This document shows, piece after piece, positions 24,574 through 32,041 of a stretch of 64,000 nt of DNA (position 1 is the first letter of the stretch; each line of letters starts with the position of its first letter). Under the pieces are notes generated by a model that worked only from the letters and a program-made list of their open reading frames with translations, was not told where the DNA came from and searched no databases. Origin of the DNA: Dendrophyllia cribrosa (lineage: Eukaryota; Cnidaria; Anthozoa; Scleractinia; Dendrophylliidae); the NCBI GenBank assembly GCA_024195265.1, contig JAJLRJ010000004.1, positions 45,533,337 to 45,597,336 on the forward strand, read 5' to 3'. The translations under genes and the position numbers were made by a program.

Positions 24574-25143
24574 ATGTCTGATTCCGAAGATGAAGATGAG
24601 GAAATAGATGACACTCCTGAAATTATTCAGGAAACATATACAACAACATGGCATTCTCATAAAAATCCCAGACTTGAACATTTCAAAGTTGTCATCCGTC
24701 AAAATCAGGGGAAGAATCAAATTCCACTCAAAGATCTCGAGTTTTATCAAGAACAAATTCTCTCCCAAATTCCTCTCCACGAAGTCACCAGAAAAAAAGT
24801 CAGGGAGTTTGTCAAAGCTTTCAAATGGAAAAAAGTCAATGGCAACGAACATGAAATTTTCAATCACATCACAAATCACGACGGGAATGGCTATGAGTAT
24901 CTGGAAAAGTTTCTCATTGACGATTTTAAATATTTCTCACTGACATATGATGATCTTCATCTCAAGCGAAAAAAGTTTCTTAATTTCAACCAAGTTCTTT
25001 TCACCCTTCTGAAAAAGAATGGTTTCAACCCAAATGAAGATGATTTCAAACTGCTTATTCTTCCATCAAGAAGGGCAGAACAGGAAAAAATAATCCAAAC
25101 AATCTTCAAAAAATTAAATTGGAAAGAAAATGGAAGCCAGTGA
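24574..25143 (+). CDS. VLTF3-like late transcription factor (putative)
   Basis: 189 residues from the MSDSEDEDEE start; an upstream in-frame ATG at 24532 would add 14 residues encoded mostly in the TIR. After an acidic N-terminus comes a basic, helical protein. It has an Arg-x2-His-Phe ... Gln-Gly-Lys ... Ile-Pro pattern (residues 32-50), a Thr-Arg-Lys-Lys-Val-Arg helix and a C-terminal Phe-Leu-Asn-Phe-Asn-x-Val-Leu block. This resembles the poxvirus late transcription factor 3 family reported in some Polintons and polinton-like viruses. If right, it would switch on late (capsid) genes in trans. The assignment rests on pattern and position only. The next gene starts inside its last codons (14-nt overlap). 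Confidence 0.45.
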   Translation: MSDSEDEDEEIDDTPEIIQETYTTTWHSHKNPRLEHFKVVIRQNQGKNQIPLKDLEFYQEQILSQIPLHEVTRKKVREFVKAFKWKKVNGNEHEIFNHITNHDGNGYEYLEKFLIDDFKYFSLTYDDLHLKRKKFLNFNQVLFTLLKKNGFNPNEDDFKLLILPSRRAEQEKIIQTIFKKLNWKENGSQ

Positions 25144-25411
25144 CCATGAAAATTGTTCCACTTGCTCAGAGGAGGAAGAAAGGAGCGAAAATGAAACCCC
25201 AACAACATCTGACGAGGAATTTATTGTCTCTGATTCGGAGATGGAGGAAGCAGAGCAAAATGAAGAAGAGGAAGACACAATTGAACTCCTCTTTGAATCA
25301 TTCATCAATCTCCAAGAGGAACACAAGATTCTCAAAAATGAACTCCAAAAGCAAAGTTGTCTCCTCTGGGAAATCCACCGGGAATTGAAGGAAAGAAGTG
25401 TTATTTCATAA
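25130..25411 (+). CDS. Small acidic coiled-coil protein
   Basis: 93 residues. The first 50 are extremely acidic and Ser/Thr-rich (EEEERSENETPTTSDEE, with several Ser-Asp-Ser-Glu casein-kinase-2-type sites). The last 40 form a probable coiled coil (LLFESFINLQEEHKILKNEL). It overlaps the preceding gene by 14 nt in another frame, so the two are likely translated from one mRNA. Function is unknown; acidic DNA-mimic or transcription-activator-like roles are possible. The stop codon runs into a perfect hairpin shared with the convergent integrase unit. Confidence 0.6.
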   Translation: MEASDHENCSTCSEEEERSENETPTTSDEEFIVSDSEMEEAEQNEEEEDTIELLFESFINLQEEHKILKNELQKQSCLLWEIHRELKERSVIS

Positions 25412-25436
25412 ATATGAATGTGAAACATTCATATTT
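25410..25436. terminator. Hairpin between convergent units (12-bp stem, GAA loop)
   Basis: AAATATGAATGT (25410-25421), loop GAA, ACATTCATATTT (25425-25436): a perfect stem filling the gap between the plus-strand stop (25409-25411) and the minus-strand integrase stop (25438-25440). Its symmetry means it could end transcripts in both directions. Confidence 0.7.
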
Positions 25437-25437
25437 T

Positions 25438-26400
25438 CTAAGATAGCTTTTCCACATCACTCAGCGGAACCCAAGAATTGAATTTATCGGGATATCCTTT
25501 CCATTTAACCAAGGCTTTCTTTTTCTTCTGGTCGCGGCGAATAACCTTTTCAATGCGAAAAATATCTTGGTTTGTCCCTTGAAGTTCTTGTTCATAGAAG
25601 CTTCCTTTGATCGGTTCTCCCAACAGATCGACTAACCTATACGTTACAGGATTTGTGTTTAAAACCTCATCAACGACAAATATCTCCTCTGTCCAGTTCG
25701 GGGTGAAACCTTTGTCGAATATCTTTCGCTTGTATTTTGAAATTCGGACTTTGTCGTCAACTTTGAATTTTGCTGGGTTGTGTTTAGCATAAATTAGGTC
25801 TCCGAAAAGATTAGCAAAAACCTTTGTTTCATTTTTCTGTTTGCTCGCCTCTGCGGGTGACATCTTAATGCTTGAATGATAAGTGTTATTATATTGATCC
25901 ACTAACCTGTCCAGTTTGTCCCAGTATATTGTATTATTGTTAGCAGAAAACATCCGGAAGAGTTTCTCCTTCATCGTCTTGTTCCAACGTTCAACCACAG
26001 ATGACTTTTCTTCGTTCTCTGTGGTATACAATTTTATCCCATTCTTATTCAGGAGATCCTTCATAGTTCCATTGAAAAATTCACTTCCTTTGTCTGTCCA
26101 AAGCATCTTCGGTTTTCGTGCCTTCGCAAATATGGATCGGAAAGCATCGGCAACTGTTTGTCCTCGCTTGTCTTTCAGGGGGCGAATCCAACCGAACTTT
26201 GAGAAAACATCGATCACCATCAGGAGATATCTTATTCCCTTGTTCCACTTTGAAAATTTCCCCATCTCAACCAGATGAGCCGCCCAGATGTTGTCAACGC
26301 CATATGCAATAACTCTTCTCTTTGGAAATCTTCTCCTTATTGGCTGGTGAAGTTCATTTGCCAGATTTTGAGTCCAGCCTTCACTCAAAATCTTTTCCCG
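25438..26400 (-). CDS. Integrase (RVE/DDE with chromodomain), no ATG, reached by -1 frameshift
   Basis: The open frame has no ATG. It begins inside the end of the PLA2-like frame and follows an A AAA AAC heptamer in the -1 frame. It carries the Polinton integrase core: the region of the first catalytic residue (IWAAHLVEM), Thr-Asp-Lys-Gly-Ser-Glu-Phe with the second Asp, and Ser-Val-Val-Glu-Arg-Trp-Asn with the Glu. An SH3-like region follows, then a C-terminal chromodomain (ALVKWKGYPDKFNSWV). At the first position the codon is CAT (His, 26275-26277 complement) where Asp is expected, one base from GAT, so strand transfer should be dead in this copy. It normally inserts the element and makes the 6-bp duplication. 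Confidence 0.9.
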   Translation of the reverse strand, partial: REKILSEGWTQNLANELHQPIRRRFPKRRVIAYGVDNIWAAHLVEMGKFSKWNKGIRYLLMVIDVFSKFGWIRPLKDKRGQTVADAFRSIFAKARKPKMLWTDKGSEFFNGTMKDLLNKNGIKLYTTENEEKSSVVERWNKTMKEKLFRMFSANNNTIYWDKLDRLVDQYNNTYHSSIKMSPAEASKQKNETKVFANLFGDLIYAKHNPAKFKVDDKVRISKYKRKIFDKGFTPNWTEEIFVVDEVLNTNPVTYRLVDLLGEPIKGSFYEQELQGTNQDIFRIEKVIRRDQKKKKALVKWKGYPDKFNSWVPLSDVEKLS

Positions 26401-26406
26401 TTTTTT
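26342..26406 (-). promoter_or_regulatory. Candidate -1 frameshift signal 2 (PLA2 to integrase)
   Basis: The slippery heptamer A AAA AAC (26406-26400) is in the correct phase of the PLA2-like frame, whose stop lies 12 nt further on (26387-26385). After a 7-nt spacer (GGGAAAA) comes a perfect 10-bp stem, GATTTTGAGT (26392-26383) with ACTCAAAATC (26373-26364). The loop contains GGCTGG (26379-26374), which can pair with CCAGCC (26347-26342). That makes an H-type pseudoknot with a 3-nt first loop and a 16-nt last loop. The -1 frame enters integrase directly. Confidence 0.75.
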
Positions 26407-27047
26407 GGGGCACCCAAACCAAGTTTTTGTTTTGCATCAATGGTATTTCGTGTCAAAGCATGACCCCACTGTCTTTCTTTCCAGGGAATGGCATCTAGCG
26501 CTGCAACCATCTTCCTATCTGCTTTGTTTTTACATTTGCGTGGATCTGCTTGTTTTGCACAGATTGTATAATCCACATCATGTTGCATAGAAACTGCATC
26601 TGTTTTTCCAGTTGGTTGTCGCCAGATTTCCAGAATCTTTCCAGTGTCGTCAAATCTGACTTGCTTGTTCAATGGGTTGAAAGGACCAGTATAGTTGTGT
26701 CCTGGAAGAGTGTAACCTTTTTCCAGTTCAGGAAGAAACTCTTCCATCTTCTTGTGAATATCAAATCCTTTTCCATCCAAATCTGCTCGATCTGTTTTAT
26801 ATTTTCTGTTTGGTCTTATCGCTGTGCCTAGTTGATCCATCATATTGGAAGAAGTTTTAGCAATAAATGGTTTCATCTTATCCAAAGCAAAATCCAAGGC
26901 TTTTGTCTGCATCTTTTTATTTCTCAGCAGTTCACTTGCTCCATATCTTCCCATTTCAACTGTTTTCTTTCCCAACCACGGAAGAGCATGTGCAAAACCA
27001 GTCAAAGCCAATTCTCCAATGCCCCCACCTTGTGAGGGCAGACTTAG
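26385..27047 (-). CDS. Phospholipase A2-like virion protein, entered by -1 frameshift
   Basis: There is no in-frame ATG between the upstream stop (27089-27087) and the domain. The frame is -1 relative to the zinc ribbon and follows a G GGA AAC heptamer. The N-terminal 60 residues are amphipathic/hydrophobic. Then come a parvovirus-VP1-like PLA2 calcium loop (Tyr-Thr-Gly-Pro-Phe-Asn-Pro-Leu), a catalytic His-Asp (SMQHDVDY) and a following Ala-Asp-Arg helix, with Cys residues between. PLA2-like domains in this virus group are thought to breach endosomal membranes during entry. The C-terminus runs to a stop at 26385-26387 and overlaps the integrase frame. Confidence 0.75.
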   Translation of the reverse strand, partial: LSLPSQGGGIGELALTGFAHALPWLGKKTVEMGRYGASELLRNKKMQTKALDFALDKMKPFIAKTSSNMMDQLGTAIRPNRKYKTDRADLDGKGFDIHKKMEEFLPELEKGYTLPGHNYTGPFNPLNKQVRFDDTGKILEIWRQPTGKTDAVSMQHDVDYTICAKQADPRKCKNKADRKMVAALDAIPWKERQWGHALTRNTIDAKQKLGLGAPKNGKRF

Positions 27048-27053
27048 TTTCCC
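27021..27053 (-). promoter_or_regulatory. Candidate -1 frameshift signal 1 (zinc ribbon to PLA2)
   Basis: The slippery heptamer G GGA AAC (27053-27047) is in exact zinc-ribbon phase, with the zero-frame stop TAA immediately after (27046-27044). After a 7-nt spacer comes GCCCTCAC (27039-27032), loop AAG, GTGGGGGC (27028-27021). This is an 8-bp GC-rich stem with one G-U pair, extendable by one T-A pair. Slipping back one base gives the PLA2-like frame. Such a stem is conspicuous in this AT-rich element, though it also encodes a Gly run. Confidence 0.7.
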
Positions 27054-27214
27054 TGGTTCTGTTGGAATTCTTTTTTCGACACAAATCTAGTTTTCTTCAT
27101 TCCACAGGAAGCACACTTGCAATAGAAAAAAGGTCTACCATTTTTTGCTATCGCATATCCAGCTGGTTCCACACATCCAGTCTTTTTCCTTTCTTTCAGG
27201 CAATATGTCTCCAT
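27044..27214 (-). CDS. Small zinc-ribbon protein/domain
   Basis: 56 residues from the ATG at 27214-27212, which sits 2 nt after the protease stop (TGAAAATG). It contains Tyr-Cys near the N-terminus and Cys-Lys-Cys-x2-Cys (CKCASCG) followed by Lys-Lys-Thr-Arg-Phe-Val, with an Asn-Gly-Arg between. This pattern resembles the small DUF5679-type zinc ribbons. The second Cys of the first knuckle looks replaced (YCLKER), so metal binding may be altered. It is likely the N-terminal domain of a zinc ribbon-PLA2(-integrase) product made by frameshifting; the stop would otherwise release a free 56-residue protein. Confidence 0.65.
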   Translation of the reverse strand: METYCLKERKKTGCVEPAGYAIAKNGRPFFYCKCASCGMKKTRFVSKKEFQQNQGN

Positions 27215-27216
27215 TT

Positions 27217-27615
27217 TCAATTGAAATATTCTTTTATGAATCTCTCATTTTGCATTTGATCAGTCATACTGAATGGTTTGAGAATCTCATAGAAATCTTT
27301 TCCTTGTGCCCATTGATGCAGGAAGAAAAGACAATAACATCCACAAAGAACACTTTTCAAGTCTTGATACTGACTGCTGTTCCAAAGCACAGGTTTGTTG
27401 CTTTTGAATTCTTGTGGAAATCCCATTCCAAATGAGTCAAAATACCACGTGAATTTTTTCCCAGGAGCGCAACAAACCCAATGAGTTCCTGCATTTTTCA
27501 GTGAATCCAAATTAATGATGCAGGGAGTGTGTTTGTTTGGCATAAATTCATCTCTCGCAAAGATACCTTTGAAGTTGGGGATCTGCAGAAATTCAATCCA
27601 TTTCAAAAGATCCAT
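27217..27615 (-). CDS. Adenain-like cysteine protease (C5 family)
   Basis: 132 residues. The adenain triad and oxyanion Gln are visible: His45 in Gly-Thr-His-Trp, Asp60 in Tyr-Phe-Asp-Ser, Gln82/84 in NSSQYQ, and Cys91 in Leu-Cys-Gly-Cys-Tyr-Cys. Length is normal for the short Polinton proteases. It should mature capsid and core precursors, probably at Gly-Gly-type sites. The ATG is 17 nt downstream of the previous stop. Its own stop is 2 nt from the zinc-ribbon ATG, so reinitiation is plausible. Confidence 0.9.
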   Translation of the reverse strand: MDLLKWIEFLQIPNFKGIFARDEFMPNKHTPCIINLDSLKNAGTHWVCCAPGKKFTWYFDSFGMGFPQEFKSNKPVLWNSSQYQDLKSVLCGCYCLFFLHQWAQGKDFYEILKPFSMTDQMQNERFIKEYFN

Positions 27616-27632
27616 ATTTGACAGAGGTTTGT

Positions 27633-28475
27633 TTACAAATCTCGGCTATACAACAATGCTCCGAGCAATGGGATTTTGTTGAATGGACTGTTTGGTCCCA
27701 GCAGAAGTCCCTGTCCTTTTTTGCTTTTTTTCCCCTTTCCCTTTCCCCAACTTCCAATGAATGGAGGAGGTCTTGCCCAAGGAGTCCCCAATCTTGGAGC
27801 TCCTTTTCCTTTTGGGCGTCCAACTCTGGGGGCACCTTTTTCTTTTGGTCTGCCAACTCTTGGAGCTCCTTTTCCAAATAGGTTTTTCACCATGTCAATA
27901 GCCAGTGGAATACCAATACTTGCTAGAATAGCACCAAGTGCTCCTCCAGACTGTTTGGCAGATGGTTTCACAACTACTTGTCCTCCTGATTGCAGGGCAA
28001 TCAAAATATCCTGTTTCTGTTTATTTGTCAACAAATGTTTATTGTCAATCAGTTTCTGAATTTTATCTTGGGGGATGAGAAACCCACCAATCTGACCGCC
28101 GCTTCCGCTTATCTTTTTAACTACTTGACTTGCTCCTTCACTCGCCAAACCAGCAAGTGCTGATAATCCCAGTGTTTTAGCCAGGGTTGGTGCAAGTGTT
28201 TTGGCTAGAGGTATAATAGCAGAAAATAGACTTCCACCTTGTTTCATTACTTTTCTGATTTGTGTTTTTGTTATCTTAATCTCAACTCCATTTCCCAGAG
28301 ATTTTGCTTTTGCGATTCTTTTAATTTGATTGGCTGTCAGCATCAGTTCATCATTTCCACTTGTTTGATTGTTTTTCAATCTCAGGGTGATAGGCATGTT
28401 TGTTCTGAATGCTCTTCCAAGCTTTTGTTTTTGCCCTTCAGACAAATTTACTTTATATGGGTGATATGTTGTCAT
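27633..28475 (-). CDS. GAPR-repeat minor virion protein (pX-like)
   Basis: 280 residues from MTTYHPYKVNL; an in-frame ATG at 28490 would add five. The N-terminal 75 residues are basic and compact. Hydrophobic Ala/Leu/Gly-rich segments follow (about residues 85-115 and 175-200) around Gly-Gly-rich stretches (SGSGGQIGGF, KQSGGALG) that look like adenain-type cleavage sites. Next come three tandem basic repeats of GAPR-V/L-GRPK type and a C-terminal Leu-Leu-Leu-Gly-Pro-Asn-Ser-Pro-Phe motif. Proteins of this kind recur in animal Polintons next to the protease and are compared with adenovirus pX or pVI. I infer a DNA-condensing or membrane-active virion protein. Confidence 0.65.
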   Translation of the reverse strand: MTTYHPYKVNLSEGQKQKLGRAFRTNMPITLRLKNNQTSGNDELMLTANQIKRIAKAKSLGNGVEIKITKTQIRKVMKQGGSLFSAIIPLAKTLAPTLAKTLGLSALAGLASEGASQVVKKISGSGGQIGGFLIPQDKIQKLIDNKHLLTNKQKQDILIALQSGGQVVVKPSAKQSGGALGAILASIGIPLAIDMVKNLFGKGAPRVGRPKEKGAPRVGRPKGKGAPRLGTPWARPPPFIGSWGKGKGKKSKKGQGLLLGPNSPFNKIPLLGALLYSRDL

Positions 28476-28511
28476 TTTTAATGATAACATATGTTTTCGC
28501 TCCGCTCCGCT

Positions 28512-29798
28512 TTAGGCAATAACCAGCTCATTTCCAACTTTATCAATCTTAGCTGTTTCCTCATAGAGAACCACTGCATGCACATTGAAGGCGGCAGCAG
28601 CATTTGCATTCAGTGTATATCGAAATATTAGCTGTTTGGGGTCTCTTGTTGGTTTTTCAGCTTGGTAAGACAAGTCGAAATAAATGAGGCTATAAAGTGA
28701 TTGAAAGTTAGCCAAATTCAACTGAGTCCCAGTGTTGAAGTCATTTTTCCTCATTGCATAAGCCATGACATCATTGAAGATTCTGACTTTTGATTCTGTG
28801 TCATAGTCAGTTTCAGGATAAAACACTCCATTTCCATACTCCAATCTGCAAGTTGACAAGGATGAGTTTGCATCTGCTGCATTCAGCTTGAAAGTATCCA
28901 TCAAATATGGAGAGTCTTCTGCAAAGTCATCATTGGGTGGAGCTGTTCTTTTCAGCCAGACAAAAATATGCCTTACATTATCAATGCTCGCTGAAATCTG
29001 GAAGAATCCTGATGATCGTGTAGCAGCTGATTGTTCATATATCTCTCTCAGATAGTTCCATTGTGTTTCTTTCAGGAATGAACTGACAAATTTATCATAA
29101 AGAGAATCTTTGGGAGTCAGTCTTGGCACCCAAAGCAAAAATCTGTTGATAACAACTCTTCCGTCATCAGTGCCATTTGCCATATGAATTAATTCATCAT
29201 CCTGTTGAAGATTAATTTCAAATTGTAGTTGCATTGGGACCAATATCCTGTCTTCCAGTTCTTCGAAAAAGGAGAAACGATTCAGGGGAATAATCGTGTT
29301 GACATTTTTTGCCCCTCCAGTTCCATTGTCTCGAAGAGCTTGAGTTTGCAGTCGTCTCGCTTCAAATCCTGTGTTATTCGCAGCTGTTGTTGCATTCACA
29401 TCTAAATACCAGAAACTGTTCTTTGCTACTGACCTGCTGAAGTCATCTGTGTATTCCAACAGATTTTTAACAAAAGTAACTTTATGCAGATTGTCAGGTT
29501 CGTAAACAATCTTCCCTGCAGATCTGATGGTCATGTGTTTTATCAGGGAATGTGAGCCATTTATGACTGTTATCCTATCAGCAGCAGCATATCCAGCACC
29601 ATCTGCTAATTTCTGGAGTTGAAATTGCACTTCAAAATATGCATTATGCCAGTCATAAAACGCTGATCTATCATTGATGGTGAATTTATAACCATTCTTT
29701 TTTTGATGTTCTCCATTAGCTGGGGCCACGATTACACTGTCCAACTGGAATCTTACTAATTCATTTCTTTGTAAATATTCATTCGATCGAAAAGCCAT
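28512..29798 (-). CDS. Capsid protein, probably double jelly-roll major capsid (hexon-like)
   Basis: 428 residues, beta-rich and without signal or membrane segments. It has blocks typical of the conserved capsid protein of this Polinton lineage: Ile-Asn-Gly-Ser-His-Ser-Leu-Ile-Lys, SRSVAKNSFWYLD, IIPLNRFSFFEEL and a C-terminal Val-Gly-Asn-Glu-Leu. It is shorter than many Polinton major capsid proteins, which exceed 600 residues. It is nonetheless the only candidate of this type, and a separate penton-like protein is present. The start context is CAAAATGG. A fold prediction showing two jelly rolls would settle the call. Confidence 0.65.
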   Translation of the reverse strand: MAFRSNEYLQRNELVRFQLDSVIVAPANGEHQKKNGYKFTINDRSAFYDWHNAYFEVQFQLQKLADGAGYAAADRITVINGSHSLIKHMTIRSAGKIVYEPDNLHKVTFVKNLLEYTDDFSRSVAKNSFWYLDVNATTAANNTGFEARRLQTQALRDNGTGGAKNVNTIIPLNRFSFFEELEDRILVPMQLQFEINLQQDDELIHMANGTDDGRVVINRFLLWVPRLTPKDSLYDKFVSSFLKETQWNYLREIYEQSAATRSSGFFQISASIDNVRHIFVWLKRTAPPNDDFAEDSPYLMDTFKLNAADANSSLSTCRLEYGNGVFYPETDYDTESKVRIFNDVMAYAMRKNDFNTGTQLNLANFQSLYSLIYFDLSYQAEKPTRDPKQLIFRYTLNANAAAAFNVHAVVLYEETAKIDKVGNELVIA

Positions 29799-29812
29799 TT
29801 TGATAGATTATT

Positions 29813-30232
29813 TTAAATTCCTTGGCCACTGATCAGTCTATTCAAGGTATCAGTTGCACTTTCTCTCTGTGGTTGTTTCACAGGGAGCGAAGCAGGGAGC
29901 GAAGCCGAGAGTGATTGTGGTTTTCGTCCTCGTTTCGCGGGACTCGCAGATGGTTTTCCAATCTTCATGTTTCCCAGTTTTTTCATAATCAAATCACCTG
30001 ATTTTTCAACTGCTGCTTTGCCAAGTTTTTCTCCAGCGTGAGAAATTCCTGCGTCCAATGCTTTTTTCGCAAATGGTTTCGCAACTTTCTTGAGAATTCC
30101 TTTCATGGCTGCTCCTGCCATCTTTTTCAGTGGCTTGAAGATGGAATCAAAAATGATGCCTGTTCCTTTGTGCTTATAAACAAACTTCCCCAGTTTGGGA
30201 TGGTAATAACGAGAAAATTCGTATGCTTTCAT
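29813..30232 (-). CDS. Basic amphipathic core/virion protein
   Basis: 139 residues, strongly basic. An aromatic N-terminus (MKAYEFSRYYHPKLG) is followed by long Lys/Ala amphipathic helices (about residues 30-90), an AT-hook-like Lys-Arg-Gly-Arg-Lys-Pro, and a Ser-Leu-Pro-Ala-Ser repeat encoded by repeated GGGAGCGAAGC. Its ATG follows the penton stop as TAAAATG. It is likely a DNA-binding core protein or a pVI-like membrane-active protein; no specific family is recognised. Confidence 0.5.
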   Translation of the reverse strand: MKAYEFSRYYHPKLGKFVYKHKGTGIIFDSIFKPLKKMAGAAMKGILKKVAKPFAKKALDAGISHAGEKLGKAAVEKSGDLIMKKLGNMKIGKPSASPAKRGRKPQSLSASLPASLPVKQPQRESATDTLNRLISGQGI

Positions 30233-30233
30233 T

Positions 30234-30992
30234 TTATAGTCTTTTTTTTAATATCAACGAGAATGCTGTGTCTGCCCCATTCAGGTTAACAATTCTTCTT
30301 TTCCCATCTGTGATATAGATTCGGATTGAGCTGATCGTGTTTTTATTCACAGGGCAGAATGCTATTTTTATGGGTTCACGCTCAAAACTATATGATGCCT
30401 GCAGAACAGATGTGGAAAAGGAATAGATGATATCAGTCTCTTCCCCATCCACAAGTGAGTCATTTGTCAAATCACAATGAATGTTCAACATATCAGTATC
30501 TTGACTTAAATTAGGAACTTTTGGGCCAACATTAACTTTCTCCTTCAGAATCTTTTTTTCAAACCCCACAAGATCCCCAAAATTCGATTGGGTGAAATCC
30601 AGTTGATAATTTTCAGCCAGTGTTATTGTCACTCTGAAAGTTTCATTGCTGAAAGCAAGATTGATTGGAAAAACATCTTCTTTTTCATCGGATTTCACCA
30701 CTGTTGCTTTCCGAATGAAATCATTTATCCCAGAATACTCCCAAACTCCAGCGGGGAAAGCAATATCGGAAAATGTTTTCCCACCATCAGAGGGAAACCT
30801 GATCAGTTGATTTTCATATTGAGGATTGATGTTATACCACGTAAAACTCATATTGATAATTCGTTTCAACCCAACAACATATTGTTCATTCTGATCAAGA
30901 ATAATTGGCTTATTAAATTTTGTTGTGAAATTTGCAGGTTTGTTTTGTCTGTTCTTAACAGCATAAGATGACAGGACGATTTCTCTTTCCAT
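30234..30992 (-). CDS. Penton-like single jelly-roll minor capsid protein
   Basis: 253 residues from MEREIVLSSY; an upstream in-frame ATG at 31028 lies inside the previous gene. The N-terminal Phe-x2-Pro-Ile-Ile-Leu-Asp-Gln-Asn-Glu-x-Tyr-x-Val-x-Leu pattern is that of the Polinton minor capsid protein, as are a central Pro-Ala-Gly-Val-Trp-Glu-Tyr strand, Leu-Asp-Phe-Thr-x-Ser-Asn-Phe-Gly and a C-terminal PVNKNTISSIRIYITD strand. It would occupy the icosahedral vertices where the fibre attaches. It is separated by one nucleotide from both neighbours (TAAAATG at each end). Confidence 0.75.
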   Translation of the reverse strand: MEREIVLSSYAVKNRQNKPANFTTKFNKPIILDQNEQYVVGLKRIINMSFTWYNINPQYENQLIRFPSDGGKTFSDIAFPAGVWEYSGINDFIRKATVVKSDEKEDVFPINLAFSNETFRVTITLAENYQLDFTQSNFGDLVGFEKKILKEKVNVGPKVPNLSQDTDMLNIHCDLTNDSLVDGEETDIIYSFSTSVLQASYSFEREPIKIAFCPVNKNTISSIRIYITDGKRRIVNLNGADTAFSLILKKRL

Positions 30993-30993
30993 T

Positions 30994-31959
30994 TTATGTT
31001 TTGAAATAGTTTTTGAACAGCTTTTCATGCTGGGACCTGTTAATCACTGACTCTTTTAGGAGAAGATCAAGAATGCCCACTCCAGTGTTTCTGATTGCTA
31101 GATTTGTGTTCCCAGCAAGAATGGAACCAATGATGACCTCAAGTTTCTGGAGAAGTTCTGTTGGATTGGAGAAAAAACGAACAGTCCCACCTCTTTGTCT
31201 TCTCCTCAGCCCAGAACCCTGAAATGTTTTTGCTTTCCTTGTGTAATGTTGTATGTAATCATTCAGAGCTCTCCTTGAACGATCTATTCTTTGATGTTGT
31301 ATTTGTTTCTGCTCTGCTGTTATTTCCCCCTTTTTAAACTTTTTGGTGAAAGAAGCTTTGTAACCGTTTAATTGTCTTCTTCTAAAGTTTGCCTCGGCAA
31401 GAACGTCTTTCTCAAGATAATTTTTTTTCTGTGTTGCGGAGAAATCTGGGTTATTAAGTGCCGTATCTACTGTATTATAAGTGTAGATATGCAAATCAGT
31501 TAGTAATTTATTTGCTTCCCCTTCAGTAGCTTTTTCATATGAAGGTGGATCATCTTCTTCATATAGAGGCAGGTCATCTCCTGCCTCCTGCTTTATTTCT
31601 TCATAGGTTGGTGGATTTACTGGGATTTGTTTTTCTGCTTGCGGGGGAACAATCTCGTCATCAAACAAACCACCAACATCCATCTCTTCAAATGGGTCGA
31701 CTTCCGGAAGATAATCTATGCCTGGATCGACTTTTGAGGTTGTTGGTTGCCTCCTCCGAACTGGCAAAGCTGGCTGCCTCAAATTCGACGCAATAACATC
31801 ATCTAGTTTTGCTGTTATGGGTTTGAACATTTTTTCAAGTCCGATTTGACTTGTCTCTTCACCCAACTTTTTCTGGGTGATGACATCGTGAACAAAGTTG
31901 ATTTTTTTACCCAAAGCAGATTTGCTTTTGGCCATTTCATTCCATTTCAATAAACTCAT
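30994..31959 (-). CDS. Virion protein with two PPxY late-domain motifs
   Basis: 321 residues from MSLLKWNEM in a TTAAAATG context; an in-frame ATG at 32016 would add 19. The central acidic, Pro-rich region carries Pro-Pro-Thr-Tyr (116-119) and Pro-Pro-Ser-Tyr (138-141). A helical basic region follows, then a Gly-Leu-Arg-Arg-Arg-Gln-Arg-Gly-Gly linker that could be a protease site, and a conserved C-terminal helical domain. PPxY motifs bind WW domains of Nedd4-family ubiquitin ligases; adenovirus protein VI uses one for trafficking, so a similar role is inferred. First gene of the long minus-strand unit, divergent from the ATPase gene. Confidence 0.65.
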   Translation of the reverse strand: MSLLKWNEMAKSKSALGKKINFVHDVITQKKLGEETSQIGLEKMFKPITAKLDDVIASNLRQPALPVRRRQPTTSKVDPGIDYLPEVDPFEEMDVGGLFDDEIVPPQAEKQIPVNPPTYEEIKQEAGDDLPLYEEDDPPSYEKATEGEANKLLTDLHIYTYNTVDTALNNPDFSATQKKNYLEKDVLAEANFRRRQLNGYKASFTKKFKKGEITAEQKQIQHQRIDRSRRALNDYIQHYTRKAKTFQGSGLRRRQRGGTVRFFSNPTELLQKLEVIIGSILAGNTNLAIRNTGVGILDLLLKESVINRSQHEKLFKNYFKT

Positions 31960-32041
31960 TTTAAGTCCACAAACATGAATTTGGATGAAGAACATGATGT
32001 TGAACAAGATGTTCATCTGAATTTGTCTTCTGGGAAATAAA
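31960..32041. promoter_or_regulatory. Divergent intergenic region (structural genes / ATPase)
   Basis: 82 bp separate the ATG of the minus-strand unit from the ATG of the packaging ATPase, so both promoters must lie here. It includes an imperfect dyad (GAACAT ... ATGTTC near 31991-32013). Both starts have A-rich contexts (TTAAAATG, ATAAAATG). Confidence 0.5.

Noticed and set aside
25438..26388. Integrase starting at a TTG (26388) and PLA2-like protein starting at a TTG (27011)
   Set aside because: These non-ATG codons are only where a permissive frame caller begins. Both frames continue upstream to the frameshift sites, and eukaryotic TTG starts are improbable.
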